From: Myxococcaceae bacterium | GTDB taxonomy: Bacteria > Myxococcota > Myxococcia > Myxococcales > Myxococcaceae | Assembly: GCA_019694575.1 (NCBI GenBank) | Contig: JAIBBR010000027.1 | Coordinates: forward strand, 1 to 44,920 | Direction of reading: 5' to 3' | DNA length: 44,920 nt | Shown here: positions 42,224 to 44,920 of the stretch, piece by piece | Layout: each line of letters opens with the position of its first letter | Numbering within the stretch: the first letter of the stretch is position 1 | Made by a program: the position numbers and the translations under genes | Notes under the pieces: model-generated | The model's database searches: none | What the model was told of the DNA's origin: nothing | Seen by the model: the letters and a program-made list of their open reading frames with translations, nothing else

Positions 42224-43606
42224 TTAGCCGAGCAAGGCCTTAATCGGCTCAACGCGGGTGATGCTGTAGTCGAGCTGTGCCGAGGCCAAAATCGTCGCCA
42301 CGATGTCTTCGGGCGTGAGGTTGACGCCGCTTTCGTCGGGTAACCCAGTGGCCACGTTCACCCGCACCGGCGTCATGCCCACGTCGCCCGTTTTGCCGAA
42401 CACCCCGTTGTGTTTGATGCCCGCGCCCACCAGCAGGCAGCTCGATGAAATATGGTGGTCTCTGCCCCCTGAGCCATTGAGCAGCGGCGTGCGGCTGAAC
42501 TCAGAGAACACCGCGATGGTGGTGTGGTCCATGAAATTGCCGCCCATCGGGTGAGCCGAGGTGCGCAAGTCTTGCACCAAGTCTCCCAGCGCGTTCCACC
42601 CCAGGCGCTGCTGCTGCGCGTGGGCCAAGCTGGTGCCGAAGTGGGTGTCGAGCCCGCTGGCGAGCTGAATCGTCACACACTGACTGATGCCTTGTTTGAG
42701 CGCGGTGGCCACCAACGCGGCTCGCCCCGCCGCGGTGTCATAAGGGCCTGTCGCGGGCAAACCGTACGCTGCGCGCACGGCCGCGTTCTGCGCTTGCTCG
42801 AAACGAAACGAAGCGTCGAGCTTGGCGCTCTGCACCGACTGCATTTGATTGCGCGCGTCGCGGTATTGGCCCACCAGACCGCGCGTGTCGTAGGCCTGCG
42901 CTTCGCAGGTCACGGTTTCTCCGCGCAAGTTGACGAGCTGCTTTTCGATTTCACTGTTCAACGCGGTGGGGCTGGGCGCCAAGGTGAGCAACAAGTCAGC
43001 CGAGCGCGAAACACCGAGCGCGCTGGCCGCGCCCGGGTAGCGATCGTTGTAGCTTTCGACGCCGTACGCGATTGAAGGCACCGGCACGGTGGGCTTCATT
43101 TGCCCCACGATTTCAGTCGCCACCGACGAGCCGCGCGCGGCAGAGCCGATGGGCGGCTTGCCGGTGAGAAAGTAGCGGTAACCCACTTCGTGGGCCACGG
43201 TATTCATATTGATGCCGCGCACCACGGTGCACAAATCGTAATGGTCGGCCATGCGGCCAATCGCGGGGCCGAATTGCATCGTGGGAGCCGCGGAGCCCAT
43301 GCGCGTGGCCGGCGTCACCAACGCAGTGGGAAACGTCGCGTCGTTGGCGAGCAGGTTGTAGGCAGGCTGAATGCGCGTGTCTGACAAACGCTCGTTGGTA
43401 AACACCGCGGGGTCGCGCGGGTCTAAGCTGAGCAGCACGTCCCACCCGCCTTGAAAGTAGGCGAAGACGAAGCAGCGCCCCGCGGGCGCGAGGTCTGCCG
43501 CTTGGGCAAAGGCACGAAACGGCGTCACCCCGAGCAGCATCGAGCCGCCGAACCCGGCAGCGGCTTTCAAGAAGGAGCGGCGTGAGTCGAAGCCATTCTT
43601 TTTCAT
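42224..43606 (-). CDS. TAT-exported DUF1501 protein
   Basis: 460 aa, with SD AGGAG (43616-43620) 9 nt before the ATG. Twin-arginine signal SRRSFLKAAAG (8-18). The DUF1501 signature is clear, a sulfatase/phosphatase-superfamily-like fold of unknown activity: VFAYFQGGWD, GINMNTVAHEVGYRYFLTGK, VTIQLASGLDTHF, TTIAVFSEFSRTPLLNGSGGRDHH, and SSCLLVGAGI. In planctomycetes and myxobacteria such genes sit beside cytochrome-like DUF1549/DUF1553 or DUF1588-type genes; the same pairing is seen here. Exported folded, it probably carries a metal cofactor, though none is identifiable. Between two lipoprotein genes in the operon. Confidence 0.94.
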   Translation of the reverse strand: MKKNGFDSRRSFLKAAAGFGGSMLLGVTPFRAFAQAADLAPAGRCFVFAYFQGGWDVLLSLDPRDPAVFTNERLSDTRIQPAYNLLANDATFPTALVTPATRMGSAAPTMQFGPAIGRMADHYDLCTVVRGINMNTVAHEVGYRYFLTGKPPIGSAARGSSVATEIVGQMKPTVPVPSIAYGVESYNDRYPGAASALGVSRSADLLLTLAPSPTALNSEIEKQLVNLRGETVTCEAQAYDTRGLVGQYRDARNQMQSVQSAKLDASFRFEQAQNAAVRAAYGLPATGPYDTAAGRAALVATALKQGISQCVTIQLASGLDTHFGTSLAHAQQQRLGWNALGDLVQDLRTSAHPMGGNFMDHTTIAVFSEFSRTPLLNGSGGRDHHISSSCLLVGAGIKHNGVFGKTGDVGMTPVRVNVATGLPDESGVNLTPEDIVATILASAQLDYSITRVEPIKALLG

Positions 43607-43622
43607 CGCGGGTCACTCCTTT

Positions 43623-44303
43623 CTAATAGGTAAAAAAACGTGGGTCGGTCATCAGCGCGACGCAAATGCCTCCCCAGGCTTGCTGCCGTGGAGCCACCGC
43701 GGTGGCGGGAGGCACGATATTTTTTGTGGCGTTGGCGAGCGCTTTGAAAGCCGTCACCCATTTGTCGAGCTCGGGCCCGGCGAGCGGCTCGCCCCAGAAA
43801 CGCGTCGACAGGTAGACCATGTTGTTGCGCACGTCGGCGTCGGCCAGGGTGGTCAAATCGCTCGCGGTGGGTACCAGGGGGCTCAGCACCCGGGCGCCGG
43901 CATCAGCCACGCCCAAGTCATTCAGCGCGGCGGCGAGACAGACTTCGCGCGCTCCGTCTTCAAGAAACTTGGTGAACACCATGTTCGGCACCGTCGACTC
44001 GGTGTTGATGAGCGCGTAGTCGGCTTGCCCGAGCGAAGTGGCCAGGTTGTCGATTTGGCTCCACTGACGGCCGGTGGTGATTTGAATCGACGCTTTGAGC
44101 TGCGCCACGGTGAGGCGACGCGGCGCGCGGCCCACGTGACCGCCTTGGTCGTCAGGGTCAGGCAAGTGCGTCAAGGGCGGGTGGTTGCCCATGTCGACGG
44201 GTGTCAGGTCAGCCGGCGTCTCTCCCGGTTTGGGCTTGTTGCAGCCAAGAGCGAACACGCAGAGCGCCGCGCCGAGCAACGTAGAGCGAAGGGTCGACGT
44301 CAT
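43623..44303 (-). CDS. Lipoprotein resembling a split DUF1587/DUF1592-type N-terminal module
   Basis: 226 aa from ATG 44303, which shares one base with the preceding stop (TAATG). The signal ends in ALGC (Cys21). The segment RLTVAQLKASIQITTG resembles the opening helix of proteins in the DUF1587/1592/1588 series (the LT-R-EY-N-TVRDLLG element), but the rest is shorter than those and has no heme motif. Two Cys (EVCLAAAL, GGICVALM) may form a disulfide. The end (GICVALMTDPRFFTY) resembles the closing element of the same series. I infer it works with the cytochrome-like protein encoded just upstream. The reading frame extends to 44453 without signal-peptide logic. Confidence 0.7.
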   Translation of the reverse strand: MTSTLRSTLLGAALCVFALGCNKPKPGETPADLTPVDMGNHPPLTHLPDPDDQGGHVGRAPRRLTVAQLKASIQITTGRQWSQIDNLATSLGQADYALINTESTVPNMVFTKFLEDGAREVCLAAALNDLGVADAGARVLSPLVPTASDLTTLADADVRNNMVYLSTRFWGEPLAGPELDKWVTAFKALANATKNIVPPATAVAPRQQAWGGICVALMTDPRFFTY

Positions 44304-44920
44304 TAGTCGATTCTCCGGTACGCGTCGGTGGTGACAATGAGCTTCACCAAGTTTTTGTAGGCGCGGCCTTGCGCGGTCCACTTTTGGGTCAGCGTTTCTA
44401 AGTACAGGGCTTGTTCTGGCATCGTCATGGGGCGGCCCAAGAGCTGGTTCCACACGTTTTTTACCGCGCAGCGCTCTAAATCGCCCGATTGCATCATGCG
44501 TTCCACCAACAACCGGGGCCCGCCCGCGATGTTCGGCTCTTCGTCAGGCGTGCGGTAGAGGTACGTCTTGAGCAGCCCGAGCGAAGCGGCGCCGTCGCCG
44601 TCGAACGCTTGCATCACGTAGTTGGCGCATTCGTTCTCGCAGCTGATGTTGCCCGCCAGCGCGCACTCACGGCATTTGGTGTCAAAGCGGGGGAAACGCA
44701 GCGGGTCTAAGTAAGTGGCATTGCGTTCGCCGAAGCGGCCCCAGTGCGCACCGACCGGCTCGATGGTGGCGTGGCAGTAATTGCAGCCGCAACGCTTGGC
44801 CAAGTTGTTTTCGCGGTTGCACGCATCGTCAGCCGCGGGCACCTTGGCTCCGGCGGGCGGCGCGAAGTGCTTGCACAAGAATGCTTCGTAAAATTCGTTC
44901 ACCCGCGCACGCTGGGTGGG
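44303..44920 (-). CDS. Cytochrome-like protein of the DUF1588/DUF1592 type (C-terminal part, cut by window end)
   Basis: 206 codons in the window; the 5' end lies beyond 44920. An apparent start at 44902 is probably internal, because the frame stays open upstream. Heme-type motif CNYCH within CGCNYCHATIEPVGAHWGRFGE matches the CxxCHxxIDPLG-F-xF block of DUF1588-type proteins. It is unusually Cys-rich: further CRECA, SCENECA and RCAV elements may bind metal or form disulfides. The end (QLLGRPMTMPEQALYLETLTQKW, IVTTDAYRRI) is typical of this series. First visible gene of the exported operon continuing through 36963. Redox partner or substrate unknown. Confidence 0.82.
   Translation of the reverse strand, partial: PTQRARVNEFYEAFLCKHFAPPAGAKVPAADDACNRENNLAKRCGCNYCHATIEPVGAHWGRFGERNATYLDPLRFPRFDTKCRECALAGNISCENECANYVMQAFDGDGAASLGLLKTYLYRTPDEEPNIAGGPRLLVERMMQSGDLERCAVKNVWNQLLGRPMTMPEQALYLETLTQKWTAQGRAYKNLVKLIVTTDAYRRID

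Overview
The window looks like chromosome from a high-GC Gram-negative predatory-type deltaproteobacterium, most likely Myxococcota. This is inferred from gene content, not from a marker gene: a Ser/Thr kinase with an RDD membrane domain, an FHA-GGDEF protein, a PilZ-type protein, many lipoproteins (including a very large FG-GAP one), and a small cysteine-pair secreted-type protein of a kind I associate with myxobacteria. Coding density is very high, and many neighbouring genes overlap by 4 nt through GTGA, ATGA, TTGA or CTGA junctions. I see no rRNA, tRNA, CRISPR array, prophage or intact insertion sequence.

Layout. 1-5215 (minus): start of rimO, a CBM9-like exported protein, RNase J, a hotdog thioesterase and an exported beta-propeller protein. 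A 165-bp imperfect inverted repeat separates RNase J from the thioesterase. 5219-5290 is a 28-bp-arm perfect palindrome in a divergent intergenic region, followed by pcrA/uvrD (+), a YeiH-type membrane protein (-), adenosine deaminase and a TlpA-like lipoprotein (+), glgC and a MinD-like ATPase (-). 12820-14996 is a TAT-exported small subunit plus GMC oxidoreductase pair. 15005-19239 carries a lipoprotein, FHA-GGDEF diguanylate cyclase, a barrel-like envelope protein and a twin cNMP-binding-domain protein. 19328-23804 holds an Nfu Fe-S scaffold, two methyltransferases, an M20 peptidase and a PilZ-like protein. 23814-24965 is an Rsm22/METTL17-like protein with four candidate Fe-S cysteines. 24957-28747 has the small cysteine-pair protein, a three-gene ABC-2 exporter and exonuclease III. 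28811-30693 is a coupled pair of SPFH membrane proteins, then a glycosyltransferase (-) and a small double-CxxC protein (+).

32073-44920 is dominated by exported redox-type proteins: a triheme lipoprotein, a YceI-diheme cytochrome fusion, a kinase-RDD protein, a secreted truncated haemoglobin, ogt on the other strand, then a tightly packed minus-strand operon. In transcription order that operon is a cytochrome-like protein cut by the window end, a lipoprotein, a TAT-exported DUF1501 protein, a monoheme lipoprotein and a 1236-residue FG-GAP lipoprotein. This operon is the best candidate here for an undescribed envelope system. The adjacent haemoglobin-kinase-cytochrome operon is the second.

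All assignments are by eye from translated sequence and motif memory; no database search was run. Start codons were chosen from overlap, Shine-Dalgarno and family-length arguments, and alternatives are stated.
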